In this document: positions 7,349 to 15,940 of the stretch, piece by piece | Layout: each line of letters opens with the position of its first letter | Numbering within the stretch: position 1 is the stretch's first letter | Notes under the pieces: generated by a model | Databases searched by the model: none | Seen by the model: only the letters and a program-made list of their open reading frames with translations | Told to the model about the DNA's origin: nothing | Assembly (NCBI GenBank): GCA_018969425.1 | Contig: JAGWYJ010000037.1 | Location: 1-33,003, forward strand | Direction: 5' to 3' | Source of the DNA: Alphaproteobacteria bacterium | Lineage (GTDB): Bacteria; Pseudomonadota; Alphaproteobacteria; Caulobacterales; Hyphomonadaceae | Length of the DNA: 33,003 nucleotides | Program-made: the position numbers and the translations under genes

Positions 7349-9012
7349 GGCTGCAGCGCCTCAAGGGCTATGCGATCGGCGTCTATCCCGAGGCCGGACC
7401 GTCGAAGAAGAGTGAGAATGTCGGCGAGCCCCGCAAATGAGACGCCGGATGGATCCTCTCCAAGGAGAGCCAGGCTTGCAAGCGCCGCCTCTCCATGAGC
7501 GCCCGCCTCCACAGCCGACTGGATGCGGGCGAGGGTCGCATCCGGCACGCCCTTGCCGACCGATTTCTGAGACGCGATCACGGACCGTCCGCCCGGCGAA
7601 AGTGCGCGACCGGTCCCCACGCTGAGAAAGAGGGCCCGTGTCGTTTCAAGGCGACGGGCTTCGTCCCGCTTTAGAGGCGGCGCCTGGGCCTTACCTGGCT
7701 GCTCGCTAGCCTTTGCCGGGGTGGCCGCCAGAAGACGGTCTATGATGATGGACACGTCTTCGGCCCGGCTGGTCGCCAGGGCGATCATGAAATCGATCCG
7801 GGCGGCTGCCCAGGGGTCCTGTCTGTCCTCCGGCAGGCTGTCCATATGAGAGCGCCACTCGGTGGCGCCTTTGAGATCGCCCGACATGAGCAGAGCCCGC
7901 GCGAACGCATCCGCCTGATCCCCGCCCGTTCCCGTCTTCGGTAAGGCGGCTAGGTCCCCCGCCAGGGTCAGAGCGGCGATCCGGCCCTCCTCCGCCGTGG
8001 TCGCCGAGACCAGCGCGGTCATCATGGCCTGCGCCTTCTGCTCGGGAGTGCGGTCCGCATCATTGATCGCAGCGAGCGCTGCCTGAAGGGCTTCCTGGGG
8101 AAGCGCTGGCGGCGCTTTCTCCCCTGCCGAAGCCGATGTGCGGGCTGTAATACCGGCGGTCACGACGCTGCGTACGTCTGCGCTGGCGGCGAGGCCAGAC
8201 CGGAGGGCGGGCCTCAGAGCCGCGCGCCTCTGGTCAGCGGTTGCGCGCGGATGGCGAAGAATGCTGAGGGCCAGATCGCCAGCCATGCTGTTGAAGGCTG
8301 CCGGAGGCGCCGACAGGCCCGCCGCGATTGAGACCGCGGTTTCGAAAGGGGTGACGTAGCGGCCGGCAGGTTGTGTCTTTCCCGCCTGGCGCATGGTCTC
8401 AATTGCGGAGATCAGCCAGGCATGGTCCGACCCAGTTTCATGGGGAGTTTGTTCAACCACCAGGGAGGCGGCGTCGAAATCTCCGCTGAGAGCGTAGCAG
8501 AGCGCCCGTGACGGCATCCATCTGACGTCATCAGCCCGGCGCTCCGCAACTGCTGCGCAGGCCGTTTCCGATCGGCCTGCCGCCAGGTCGAACTCCGCTC
8601 CAAGAGCCGCTCCCTGCGCCCCCCACAGGGTCTCTGGAAATCGCGATCTGAGATCGACGGAGCGACGCATCTCGCCAATTCGTTCCATGAGGCCGAGGCG
8701 GGCTTCCACCGCTTCGACCCCGGCTTCCGGCGGGCGGGCGGAACTCAGGGTTATTCGTCTGAGGGCCGCCTGGGTGGCTGGGGATAATGTTTCCGTCCGG
8801 AGGGCCGCCATGAGAGGTGATAGGACTTCGGCCGAGGCGCCGCTCCACAGAGACACGGGTAGCGCCCCATCGGCCTGCCCGAGCCAGCCCACGCCCCAGG
8901 GGTCAATCTGTCTCAGGGGCGCGGCTTCAACGGTCTGCGCCATGGATTGGGGCGACAGAGAGTAGGCCGCCAGAGCGAGACAAAGCGCCCTGATATCAGG
9001 GCGAACCGACAT
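7333..9012 (-). CDS. Large exported Ala-rich protein of unknown function
   Basis: A 559-residue protein with an N-terminal signal peptide (ALCLALAAYSLSPQSMAQ, cleavage expected near residue 26), hence periplasmic or outer-membrane associated. The rest is alanine- and leucine-rich and predicted mostly helical, with a short low-complexity linker (ASEQPGKAQAPPLKRDE, about 440-456). No catalytic motif is apparent. Proteins at this position beside xerD and aroK in Caulobacterales are, as I recall, often labelled 'antifreeze glycopeptide polyprotein', a name that says nothing reliable about function. The ATG has GGAGG six bases upstream. It overlaps the 58-aa gene before it and xerD after it, so the three are probably cotranscribed. 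Confidence 0.8.
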   Translation of the reverse strand: MSVRPDIRALCLALAAYSLSPQSMAQTVEAAPLRQIDPWGVGWLGQADGALPVSLWSGASAEVLSPLMAALRTETLSPATQAALRRITLSSARPPEAGVEAVEARLGLMERIGEMRRSVDLRSRFPETLWGAQGAALGAEFDLAAGRSETACAAVAERRADDVRWMPSRALCYALSGDFDAASLVVEQTPHETGSDHAWLISAIETMRQAGKTQPAGRYVTPFETAVSIAAGLSAPPAAFNSMAGDLALSILRHPRATADQRRAALRPALRSGLAASADVRSVVTAGITARTSASAGEKAPPALPQEALQAALAAINDADRTPEQKAQAMMTALVSATTAEEGRIAALTLAGDLAALPKTGTGGDQADAFARALLMSGDLKGATEWRSHMDSLPEDRQDPWAAARIDFMIALATSRAEDVSIIIDRLLAATPAKASEQPGKAQAPPLKRDEARRLETTRALFLSVGTGRALSPGGRSVIASQKSVGKGVPDATLARIQSAVEAGAHGEAALASLALLGEDPSGVSFAGLADILTLLRRSGLGIDADRIALEALQPWKTF

Positions 9013-9172
9013 TCATCGCCTCCACGCGCTGCTCAGTCTGAGGGGGGCGGTCAGACTCTGCCTGTCCTGCGAACCAGAAGACCGCTCCCACCAGCGCGAT
9101 CACGGCTGCCCCGGCCGCAATTAGGCGCACAGGCGGCCCGTTGCGACGTCTGTTTCGGAAACCGCCTCGCAT
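8996..9172 (-). CDS. 58-aa single-pass membrane protein
   Basis: A short reading frame with a strong start: ATG at 9172 preceded by GAGGGAG seven bases upstream. The product begins MRGGFRNRRRNGPPVRL, very basic, followed by one transmembrane segment (about 16-38, IAAGAAVIALVGAVFWFAG) and an acidic/polar tail of about 20 residues. By the positive-inside rule the N-terminus is cytoplasmic. The gene overlaps the start of the large exported protein gene by 17 bp, which argues for translational coupling and for its being a real first gene of the xerD transcription unit. Function unknown; it might anchor or assist the exported protein encoded next. Confidence 0.7.
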   Translation of the reverse strand: MRGGFRNRRRNGPPVRLIAAGAAVIALVGAVFWFAGQAESDRPPQTEQRVEAMNVGSP

Positions 9173-9367
9173 GATGAATCTCCCTCATCGGATATGAACA
9201 GATACGGCCGGCCGGGTCCAGTTGCAAAGACCCGGAGACTGCGTCTTTGAGACCTGACGGCCGGCCGGACGTGGGCTACGAAGGCGGACGGCCACGACGA
9301 GGTCGAGCGCGATTGCCCGCGGGGCGGCCCGCGTATAAGGCTCCTCTTTCAGCGAGTGAATGAGACC
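9173..9367. promoter_or_regulatory. Divergent control region between the xerD unit and aroK
   Basis: This 195-bp gap separates two divergent transcription units. For aroK there is a candidate promoter TTGCCC (9313-9318) and TATAAG (9334-9339) with a 15-bp spacer, slightly short. Two identical copies of ACGGCCGGCCGG lie at 9204-9215 and 9257-9268, 53 bp apart, each holding the palindrome GGCCGGCC. Between them CGGGTC/GACCCG can form a six-bp stem. The repeats may be protein binding sites, but GC-rich chance repeats cannot be excluded. Confidence 0.4.
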
Positions 9368-9928
9368 ATGTCGGGTGTGAAAGGCGTCGAGGAGCGGTCA
9401 GACGGCGGGGCGGTTGGAACCCTTGATCGTACGGTTGCGCTGGTGGGTCTCATGGGGGTGGGAAAGTCCACTATCGGCCGCAAGCTTGCCGAGGCGCTCG
9501 GCGCCCCGTTCCGCGACAGCGATGAGGAGATCGAGAAAGCCTCAGGTCTGAGCGTTCAGGAAATCTTCGACAAGCATGGCGAGCCGGAGTTTCGGCGAGT
9601 GGAACGCAGGGTCATCGAGCGCCTTTTGTCTGGCCCTCCGATCGTGCTGGCGACTGGCGGCGGCGCCTATATCGACCCCCACACTCGCTCGCTCCTTAAG
9701 GAGCGCGCGAGGACGGTGTGGCTCAGGGCCGACCTTGAGGTTTTGTGGAAGCGGGTGAGCCGCAAGCAGAACCGCCCCCTGTTGAAGCGCGACAATCCGA
9801 GGCAGGTTCTTGCGGACCTGAATACAGTCCGTTCACCGATCTACGCCGAGGCGGACGCTGTCGTCGACTCGAGCGAGGGCCCGCAGGCGCAGACAGTATC
9901 CGCCATCCGGGAGGCGCTTGGGATATGA
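9368..9928 (+). CDS. aroK: Shikimate kinase AroK
   Basis: AroK phosphorylates shikimate at the 3-OH with ATP, a step of chorismate and aromatic amino acid synthesis in the cytoplasm. The P-loop GLMGVGKST lies at about 27-35. The shikimate-binding DSDEEIE follows with the Asp pair, then FRRVERRVI with the conserved Arg, the glycine-rich ATGGGAYID, and a lid region with the NRPLLKRDNP Arg. I chose ATG 9368; a GTG at 9356 would add four residues and cannot be excluded because neither has a strong ribosome binding site. About 20 non-conserved residues precede the core. Its TGA overlaps the aroB ATG, so the pair is translationally coupled. Confidence 0.95.
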   Translation: MSGVKGVEERSDGGAVGTLDRTVALVGLMGVGKSTIGRKLAEALGAPFRDSDEEIEKASGLSVQEIFDKHGEPEFRRVERRVIERLLSGPPIVLATGGGAYIDPHTRSLLKERARTVWLRADLEVLWKRVSRKQNRPLLKRDNPRQVLADLNTVRSPIYAEADAVVDSSEGPQAQTVSAIREALGI

Positions 9929-11049
9929 GTAGGGTCGAAGGCGATCACACGGTTCGCGTCGAACTGGCTGAGCGCAGCTATGAGATCGTGATCGGTCGCG
10001 ATCTTCTTGCGCGGAGCGGAGCGCTGCTTGCGCCGCTCGCTCGTCGGCCGCGCGTCTTTGCTGTCGCTGATGCGACGGTGGCGGCGCTTCATGCGGCCTC
10101 TCTCAAGGCTGGCCTTGAAGCGGGCGGTCTGACGCCCGTCATGATCGAGGTTCAGCCGGGCGAGGCGTCTAAATCGATGGCTGAGCTTGAGACCGTGCTG
10201 GATCGTCTGATTCTTGCCGGCGCCGAACGCGACGATCTGATTCTCGCCTTTGGCGGGGGCGTTGTGGGTGATCTCACCGGCCTCGCGGCCGGTCTCCTGA
10301 AGCGGGGGGCGAGGTTCGTTCAGCTGCCTACGACGCTTCTTGCTCAGGTGGACTCATCCGTAGGCGGCAAGACCGCAGTCAATTCTGCGGCCGGAAAGAA
10401 CATGATTGGTCTTTTCCATCAGCCGGTGATGGTTCTTGCCGACCTCGACGTCCTGGACACCCTGCCCGCACGGGAACGCGCTGCCGGTCTCGCCGAGGTG
10501 GCGAAGTATGCGCTGATCGACGACCCGAAATTTTTCTCCTTTCTGGAGCAGTCGGCGCCGGCCCTCAGGGCGGGAGATAAGGCGGCCCTTGCGCGAGCCG
10601 TGCACGTCTCCTGCGCATCGAAGGCCCGTATAGTCGCTCTGGACGAGACGGAGCAGGCGGAACGGGCCCTTCTCAATCTCGGACATACCTTCGGCCATGC
10701 CCTCGAAAGGGCCAATGGGTATGGGCCGGAGCTTCTTCACGGCGAGGCGGTCGCCGTAGGCATGGCGATGGCCTATCGTTATTCGGTGGCTCTGGGCCGT
10801 TGCCCGATCGGAGAGGCGACAAGGGCTGAGGGGCTTCTGCGGGCGTTGGGTCTGAGAACGCGTATCCCGGAGCTAGACGGAGGGCCCTATCCGGCCGCTG
10901 AGCTCCTTGAGCATATGGCTCATGATAAGAAGGCCAAGAACGGCAGGTTGACCCTAATCCTCGCTTCCGGTGTCGGTCGCGCTTACATTCACCGGGACGC
11001 CGAGACGGAAAGTCTGAAAGCTTTTCTTGAGCTTGAATGCGCCAGGTAG
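9925..11049 (+). CDS. aroB: 3-dehydroquinate synthase AroB
   Basis: AroB converts DAHP to 3-dehydroquinate, the second step of the shikimate pathway, using NAD and a divalent metal. The 374-residue product begins at ATG 9925, which overlaps the aroK stop; the longer open frame upstream is only aroK read out of frame. NAD-binding FGGGVVGDLTG, the TTLLAQVDSSVGGKTAVN substrate loop and the metal ligands are visible: Glu in GLAEVAKYA, His in LNLGHTFGHALE and His in LLHGEAVAVGM. The length is typical. The stop is only three bp from the end of convergent bolA, so no independent terminator fits between them. Confidence 0.96.
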   Translation: MSRVEGDHTVRVELAERSYEIVIGRDLLARSGALLAPLARRPRVFAVADATVAALHAASLKAGLEAGGLTPVMIEVQPGEASKSMAELETVLDRLILAGAERDDLILAFGGGVVGDLTGLAAGLLKRGARFVQLPTTLLAQVDSSVGGKTAVNSAAGKNMIGLFHQPVMVLADLDVLDTLPARERAAGLAEVAKYALIDDPKFFSFLEQSAPALRAGDKAALARAVHVSCASKARIVALDETEQAERALLNLGHTFGHALERANGYGPELLHGEAVAVGMAMAYRYSVALGRCPIGEATRAEGLLRALGLRTRIPELDGGPYPAAELLEHMAHDKKAKNGRLTLILASGVGRAYIHRDAETESLKAFLELECAR

Positions 11050-11052
11050 GGT

Positions 11053-11322
11053 TTACCCAGCGTCGAGCGACAGGGCGTGCAGTCCCCGTGCGAACTCATC
11101 CGCAAGGGTTTCGTTGATCGCCCTGTGACGGGCGACGCGGCTGAGAGGGGAAAGAAGGCTGGAGCGGATCCGCACGGCGTAGTGGGTCTCACCTCCAGGT
11201 GAGGCTCCGGCATGCCCGTGGTGGAGGTGGGATTGATCCTCGATTTCCAGAAAGGACGGCGCGAACGCTTGAGCCAGCAGGGTGCGCATCCGGTCTGCAC
11301 GGTTTGTCAATTCTTGCGGCAT
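11053..11322 (-). CDS. bolA: BolA-family protein
   Basis: An 89-residue BolA-like protein. BolA family members form complexes with monothiol glutaredoxins and bind or deliver iron-sulfur clusters; E. coli BolA also acts in morphology and stress regulation. The class II KH-like fold is indicated by FLEIEDQSHLHHGHAG, with the conserved His-rich loop, THYAVRIRSS, and the signature RHRAINETLADEFARGLHALSL. It is divergent from the DnaJ-like gene with 26 bp between the start codons, an arrangement that recurs in alphaproteobacteria, where this trio precedes cobS and cobT. Convergent with aroB with a 3-bp gap. Confidence 0.93.
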   Translation of the reverse strand: MPQELTNRADRMRTLLAQAFAPSFLEIEDQSHLHHGHAGASPGGETHYAVRIRSSLLSPLSRVARHRAINETLADEFARGLHALSLDAG

Positions 11323-11348
11323 TAACCGTTGCGCTCCATGATGGTCCC

Positions 11349-12017
11349 ATGTCGTTCGCTGAAGAGTACATGTCAGGGTATCGCGTCAAGTTCGTGGATA
11401 TCCGTGTCAATCCCCCCGGCGGGCGCCGGAGGCGGGGATCCCCGGGGGATGTGCGTCGTTGCGAGCACAAGGGGTGCGACGCGATAGGGGATTGTAAGGC
11501 TCCCAAGCCTTTCGCGGCCAGGACGGCTCCAATTCCCGGTCAGAGGACGCCCCCCGAGGACCATCACTGGTTCTGTCAGCGTCATGCGGCGGAATATAAT
11601 AGCACTTACGACTTTTTTGACGGCATGACCGAGGCGGAAATCACGGCGTTTCAGGCGTCGGCGAATTACGGCCACAAGCAGACCTGGAAGTTCGGTTCGG
11701 GTCCCGTCGGGGGGGCTAAAGCCGGCGCTGCCTATAATTCGCGGACCTGGCGAGGTCGGCACTGGTTCGACAATTCCCGCGCCGAGGGAGCCGAACCCGC
11801 TGAACGGACAGCTAAGTCGCGAACCCGACTGCAGCTTCGGGCTCTCGAGGAGATGCAGCTGCCCCCGGACGCCACAAAAGAGGCGGTTCGGGAGCGTTAC
11901 GGGCTGCTCGTGAAGCGGTATCATCCGGACAGCAATGGCGGAGACCGCTCGATGGAGGCCCGTCTGACCGTCGTGATCCGGGCGTTCAAGGCTCTTAAGG
12001 CCAGCGGCCTCGCCTGA
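11349..12017 (+). CDS. DnaJ-domain protein of the CobS/CobT neighbourhood
   Basis: A 222-residue protein with a C-terminal J-domain (about 170-220) carrying HPD at 192-194, the motif that stimulates DnaK ATPase. The N-terminal part holds [13 protein letters not shown], a CxHxxC cluster near 38-43 and WFCQRH near 75-79, suggesting a zinc site, then [12 protein letters not shown] and a Trp-containing HKQTWKFG block. This architecture recurs upstream of cobS in alphaproteobacteria, but its client is unknown; an assembly role for cobaltochelatase is only inference. ATG 11349 was used; ATG 11370, with GAAGAG just upstream, is an alternative that begins closer to the conserved core. Confidence 0.88.
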   Translation: MSFAEEYMSGYRVKFVDIRVNPPGGRRRRGSPGDVRRCEHKGCDAIGDCKAPKPFAARTAPIPGQRTPPEDHHWFCQRHAAEYNSTYDFFDGMTEAEITAFQASANYGHKQTWKFGSGPVGGAKAGAAYNSRTWRGRHWFDNSRAEGAEPAERTAKSRTRLQLRALEEMQLPPDATKEAVRERYGLLVKRYHPDSNGGDRSMEARLTVVIRAFKALKASGLA

Positions 12018-12018
12018 C

Positions 12019-12036
12019 CGGGTGTTCGACCCGTTT
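12019..12036 (+). terminator. Weak terminator-like hairpin after the DnaJ gene
   Basis: CGGGT (12019-12023) pairs with ACCCG (12029-12033) around a GTTCG loop, followed by TTT. It begins two bases after the DnaJ-like stop codon. The stem is only five bp and the T-run is three, so termination is probably partial at best. Its position before a candidate cobS promoter suggests that cobS may be expressed separately. Confidence 0.35.
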
Positions 12037-12141
12037 CCGGTTCCCCTCGGTCGGGGTAGCCTCGGGCGGCTCCGCTGCTCGCAACGAGGGCGTAAAACAG
12101 GCAGCAGATCGGAAATTGGGGCGGTGCGCCGCAATGTTGCG

Positions 12142-12171
12142 TTGCAAGAGACCTCATCGAAGGCCTATCCT
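12142..12171 (+). promoter_or_regulatory. Candidate promoter for cobS
   Basis: TTGCAA (12142-12147) and TATCCT (12166-12171) are separated by 18 bp and lie 34 bp upstream of the cobS ATG. The -35 agrees in four or five positions with the sigma-70 consensus and the -10 is moderate. The gap between the DnaJ gene and cobS is 187 bp with no other feature. I looked for a B12-box and cobalamin riboswitch here and did not see one. Confidence 0.35.
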
Positions 12172-12204
12172 AATTCCGTTGTTCCCGAAAGAGATCCTCC
12201 CCCC

Positions 12205-13188
12205 ATGTCCGTGATCGATGCTTCCGACGAGCTTCTGTCTCTTGCGCCGACCCGAGAGGTGGAGGTTCGCGAGACTTTCGGGATAGATATGGACGGATCT
12301 GCCCCCGCGTTCGCGGAGAGGTCGGCCTACGTTCCGGATTTCGATCCGGCCTATCGTTTTGATCCTCAGACCACGCGCGCCATTCTTGCCGGGTTCAAGC
12401 ACAATCGTCGCGTGATGGTTCAGGGTTATCACGGGACGGGAAAGTCGACCCATATCGAGCAGGTTGCCGCTCGTCTCAACTGGCCTTTGATCCGGATAAA
12501 TCTGGACAGCCATGTCTCCCGGATCGATCTGGTCGGCAAAGACGCCATCGTATTGAAGGGCGGCAAGCAGGTGACGGAATTCCGGGAGGGTATCCTTCCC
12601 TGGGCGCTTCAGCGCCCGGTCGCGCTGGTTTTCGACGAGTATGACGCAGGTCGTCCCGACGTGATGTTCGTGATCCAGAGGATTCTTGAAGCTTCCGGTC
12701 AGCTGACCTTACTGGACCAGAACCGGGTGATGCGTCCGAACCCCTATTTTCGTTTGTTCGCGACCACCAATACGGTGGGCCTCGGAGACACGACGGGCCT
12801 TTATCACGGCACCCAGCAGCTCAATCAGGGACAGCTCGACCGGTGGTCGATCGTCACCACGCTGAACTACCTGCCTCATGATGCTGAGGTGGAGATCGTT
12901 CAGGCGCGTCTTCCGGAGATGGAACGCGCTCAGATCTCGCGCATGGTTCGCGTTGCTGACATGACCCGCAACGCATTCATCGCGGGCGATATCTCCACGG
13001 TGATGAGCCCGCGTACGGTGATCACCTGGGGAGAGAACACCCAGATCTTCGGGGATATCGGACTGGCGTTTCGGATGACGTTCGTGAACAAGTGCGATGA
13101 ACTTGAAAGGCCCGTCATTGCGGAATTCTATCAGCGGGCCTTTGGTCGTGAGCTGCCCGAGAGCTCGGTCATGATCAAGGCTGGATAG
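12205..13188 (+). CDS. cobS: Aerobic cobaltochelatase subunit CobS
   Basis: CobS is the AAA+ ATPase subunit which, with CobT and CobN, inserts cobalt into hydrogenobyrinic acid a,c-diamide in aerobic cobalamin synthesis. The 327-residue product, from ATG 12205, has Walker [10 protein letters not shown] at 74-82, a Walker [10 protein letters not shown] around 141-149 and the sensor-like [11 protein letters not shown] block, followed by [10 protein letters not shown]. The length is typical. The frame is open upstream, but those residues do not belong to the family. No cobN is in the window. cobS and cobT are separated by a hydrolase gene on the same strand. Confidence 0.96.
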   Translation: MSVIDASDELLSLAPTREVEVRETFGIDMDGSAPAFAERSAYVPDFDPAYRFDPQTTRAILAGFKHNRRVMVQGYHGTGKSTHIEQVAARLNWPLIRINLDSHVSRIDLVGKDAIVLKGGKQVTEFREGILPWALQRPVALVFDEYDAGRPDVMFVIQRILEASGQLTLLDQNRVMRPNPYFRLFATTNTVGLGDTTGLYHGTQQLNQGQLDRWSIVTTLNYLPHDAEVEIVQARLPEMERAQISRMVRVADMTRNAFIAGDISTVMSPRTVITWGENTQIFGDIGLAFRMTFVNKCDELERPVIAEFYQRAFGRELPESSVMIKAG

Positions 13189-13251
13189 GCGCAAGGCGCG
13201 TCCGGTCGCGACTGTCGCAACCGATCTTGGAGAGAAGGGGAGACGAGGTCC

Positions 13252-13935
13252 ATGTCCGGATCCGGGGAGCTGATCAGGATCAGAAGCCGCGACGGTTTCG
13301 AGTTCGGCGCTTATCATGCAGCGCCTTCAGGCGTCCGCAGGGGCGGGGTAGTGGTCATCCAGGAAATTTTCGGCCTCTCCTCTCATGTCCGTGAGATGGC
13401 TGACCGGTTCGCAGCGGCAGGTTTCGAGGCGATCGCGCCCTCAATGTATGATCGGGCGGCGCCGGGCTATGTTGTCGAAGCGGATGCGATCGGCGGAGCG
13501 GTAGGGCGATCGCGCGAGCTCGCTGTGGGCAACGGTCAGGACAACGCCATGAACGATGTCGGAGCCTGTCTTGACCGACTGGCTTCAGGCGGACCGGTGT
13601 TCGTCACCGGATACTGCTATGGCGGCACGATGAGCTGGCTCGCGGCCTCTCGGCTGGAGGGCTTTTCAGGCGCCTCGTGCTATTATGGAGGTCAGGTCCT
13701 GCAGATGTCGGATATTCCGCTGCGGTGTCCGGTCTCCTGTCATTTCGGTCGCACGGACGCGTATATTCCCGAGGATCAGGTCAAAGCCATGGCTGCAGCG
13801 AGACCCGAGGTCGCCGTTTATCTCTATGAGGCGGGACATGGATTTTCCCGGCGCAATTCGCCGGATTATGACGCCGCGTCCGATGAACTCGCCTTCGCTC
13901 GCACCATCGATCAGTTCACCCGTGCGCTTGCGTGA
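13252..13935 (+). CDS. Dienelactone hydrolase family protein
   Basis: A 227-residue alpha/beta hydrolase of the dienelactone hydrolase family; the type enzyme hydrolyses dienelactones in chloroaromatic breakdown, but most genomic homologues have unknown substrates. The triad is visible: nucleophile Cys122 in GYCYGG, Asp169 in FGRTDAYIP and His195 in YEAGHGF. QEIFGLSSHVREMADR is the typical N-terminal block. It has GGGGAGACGAGG just upstream of its ATG and sits 63 bp after cobS and 31 bp before cobT, so it is likely cotranscribed with both. No link to cobalamin synthesis is known to me. Confidence 0.92.
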   Translation: MSGSGELIRIRSRDGFEFGAYHAAPSGVRRGGVVVIQEIFGLSSHVREMADRFAAAGFEAIAPSMYDRAAPGYVVEADAIGGAVGRSRELAVGNGQDNAMNDVGACLDRLASGGPVFVTGYCYGGTMSWLAASRLEGFSGASCYYGGQVLQMSDIPLRCPVSCHFGRTDAYIPEDQVKAMAAARPEVAVYLYEAGHGFSRRNSPDYDAASDELAFARTIDQFTRALA

Positions 13936-13966
13936 CGAAATCGTTTTGTAAGGTCGTCTCATTTCC

Positions 13967-15940
13967 ATGACCCGCAGCGCGGATCCCGCCGACATCTTCA
14001 AAGCCGCTCTCGCTGCGGCGACTCGCGCGCTTTCGGGTCGTGAGGAAACGGCCGTCGAATTCTCAGTCGATGGAGGGCGAGCGCAGGGTCGTTCGGTTGT
14101 TCTCTCGGTTCCGCCCCGTGAGATGACGGCTGAGGCTGCGGCGCGGGCCCGCGGACAGGCCGATGCTTTGGCCATGAAGCTCGCTCATCATGATCCGGCG
14201 CTCCATGGAATGCAGATGCCCAGAAGCGAGGAGGCTCGACGTCTGTTCGAGGCGGCTGAGCGGGCCCGCGTCGAATCTCTCGGCGCTTCAGTCATGGAAG
14301 GTCTGGCCTTCAATCTTGAGGCGGCTCTCGTGCAGAGATGTCAGCGGGCCGGATATGGTCCGGTCGTCGACCGGCAGCGTGCGCCGATGGAGGATGGGCT
14401 TGAGTTCCTTCTTCGCGAGCGTCTGAGCGGGCGCGCCCTTCCTGAGGCGGCGACAGGGGTGGCTGAGGCCTGGCGGGCGGAGATATCGGGTCGCTCGGGC
14501 GAGTTCCTCGAACGCGCCGGGGCGGTCATGGGTGATCAGAAGGCGTTTGCTCTGGAGGTCCGTGCCCTTCTGAGGGATCTGGGACTGGAGGAAGAGGCTC
14601 CTGGAGAGCAGACGCCGAGTGACGAGAGCGATGTTGAGGACGCCGCCGACGAACCTGAGGGCGCCTCCGACGAGGGCGAGGGAGAGGGGGAGGCGGAAAG
14701 CGACTCCTCTGACACAGATCGGGGCGAGGCGGGCGAGGGAGAGGCCTCCCAGGAGCAGGAAACGTCGGTATCGCTGGATCCGGACGCCGACATGGAGGTG
14801 GGCGAGGATCGCGACAGCGACGAGCCGGCGTCTCCTGTGCGGCCGAACTTCCGGCCTGGAGATCTAGCGCCCAAGTCGGACTATAGGATATTTACAACCT
14901 CCCATGACGAGGTGGCTCACGCCGATTCCTTGTGTGACCCGGAGGAGCTGCAGCGACTGAGATCTTATCTCGATGCTCAGCTTCAGGGGCTTCAGGGGGC
15001 CGTCTCGAGATTGGCGAACCGTCTTCAGCGACGTCTCATGGCCCAGCAGAATCGTTCGTGGATGTTTGACCTCGAAGAAGGGGTTCTCGACACCTCCCGT
15101 CTGACGCGGGTTGTCGTCGATCCGACAGCTCCGTTGTCCTTCAAGCAGGAAGATGAGAGTCGGTTCAGGGACACAGTCGTCACCCTTCTTCTCGACAACT
15201 CAGGGTCGATGCGCGGGCGACCGATCATGGTTGCGGCCTTGTGCGCCGATATTCTGGCGCGAACTCTTGAACGGTGTGGTGTGAAAGTCGAGATTCTGGG
15301 CTTCACGACCCAGGCGTGGAAGGGGGGGCTGAGCCGCGAGGACTGGGTGAAAGCGGGAAAGCCGCCGGCGCCGGGTCGCCTCAATGATCTTCGTCACATC
15401 ATCTATAAGGCGGCGGACGCACCCTGGAGGCGCGTCCGGCGCAATCTTGGCCTGATGATGCGCGAGGGCCTTCTGAAAGAGAACATTGACGGCGAGGCGC
15501 TGCTCTGGGCGCATGACCGGCTTTTAGCCCGCAGCGAGCAGCGCAAGATCCTGATGGTGATTTCCGATGGCGCGCCGGTCGATGATTCAACTCTGTCCGT
15601 GAACACAGGAAATCCTCTGGAGCGTCATTTGAGGGAAGTGATCGCACATATCGAGGGAGCGGGTTCCCCGGTCGAGCTGATCGCCATCGGAATCGGTCAT
15701 GACGTCACACGCTGGTATAAGCGCGCAGTGACCATTGTCGACGCCGAGCAGCTCGGCGGAGCGATGACTGATAAGCTTGCCGAGCTCTTCGCAGACGCCG
15801 GGCCGTCGCGCGCCTCGTCCCGTTCAGGTGGGCGCTCGTCATCGCGTTCCGGGGAGACGGGGGCTTCGAGGGCCCGAGTGGGTGCGGGGCGGGAAGTCCG
15901 TCGCGTTGATCGGCCGGAGCTTGGGCGTGCCGGGCGTTAG
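13967..15940 (+). CDS. cobT: Aerobic cobaltochelatase subunit CobT
   Basis: CobT partners CobS as the second component of the chelatase ATPase and is related to magnesium chelatase subunit D. The 657-residue product has an N-terminal domain (to about 200), a strongly acidic Asp/Glu/Ser/Gly linker (about 205-290), and a C-terminal von Willebrand A domain with the MIDAS motif DNSGSM at about 410 and later [12 protein letters not shown]. The final 45 or so residues, after the usual end near DKLAELF, form an Arg/Ser-rich basic tail that I do not recognise in the family; the reading frame is open and in register, so it may be a genuine extension. The end overlaps the next gene by 14 bp. Confidence 0.95.
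   Translation: MTRSADPADIFKAALAAATRALSGREETAVEFSVDGGRAQGRSVVLSVPPREMTAEAAARARGQADALAMKLAHHDPALHGMQMPRSEEARRLFEAAERARVESLGASVMEGLAFNLEAALVQRCQRAGYGPVVDRQRAPMEDGLEFLLRERLSGRALPEAATGVAEAWRAEISGRSGEFLERAGAVMGDQKAFALEVRALLRDLGLEEEAPGEQTPSDESDVEDAADEPEGASDEGEGEGEAESDSSDTDRGEAGEGEASQEQETSVSLDPDADMEVGEDRDSDEPASPVRPNFRPGDLAPKSDYRIFTTSHDEVAHADSLCDPEELQRLRSYLDAQLQGLQGAVSRLANRLQRRLMAQQNRSWMFDLEEGVLDTSRLTRVVVDPTAPLSFKQEDESRFRDTVVTLLLDNSGSMRGRPIMVAALCADILARTLERCGVKVEILGFTTQAWKGGLSREDWVKAGKPPAPGRLNDLRHIIYKAADAPWRRVRRNLGLMMREGLLKENIDGEALLWAHDRLLARSEQRKILMVISDGAPVDDSTLSVNTGNPLERHLREVIAHIEGAGSPVELIAIGIGHDVTRWYKRAVTIVDAEQLGGAMTDKLAELFADAGPSRASSRSGGRSSSRSGETGASRARVGAGREVRRVDRPELGRAGR

Noticed and set aside
11049-11058. 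GGGTTTACCC between aroB and bolA as a terminator
   Set aside because: Only three or four base pairs and it contains stop-codon bases of bolA; too weak to call.
12018-12204. Cobalamin riboswitch before cobS, and likewise before the TonB receptor
   Set aside because: No B12-box-like sequence or appropriate fold is visible in either leader.
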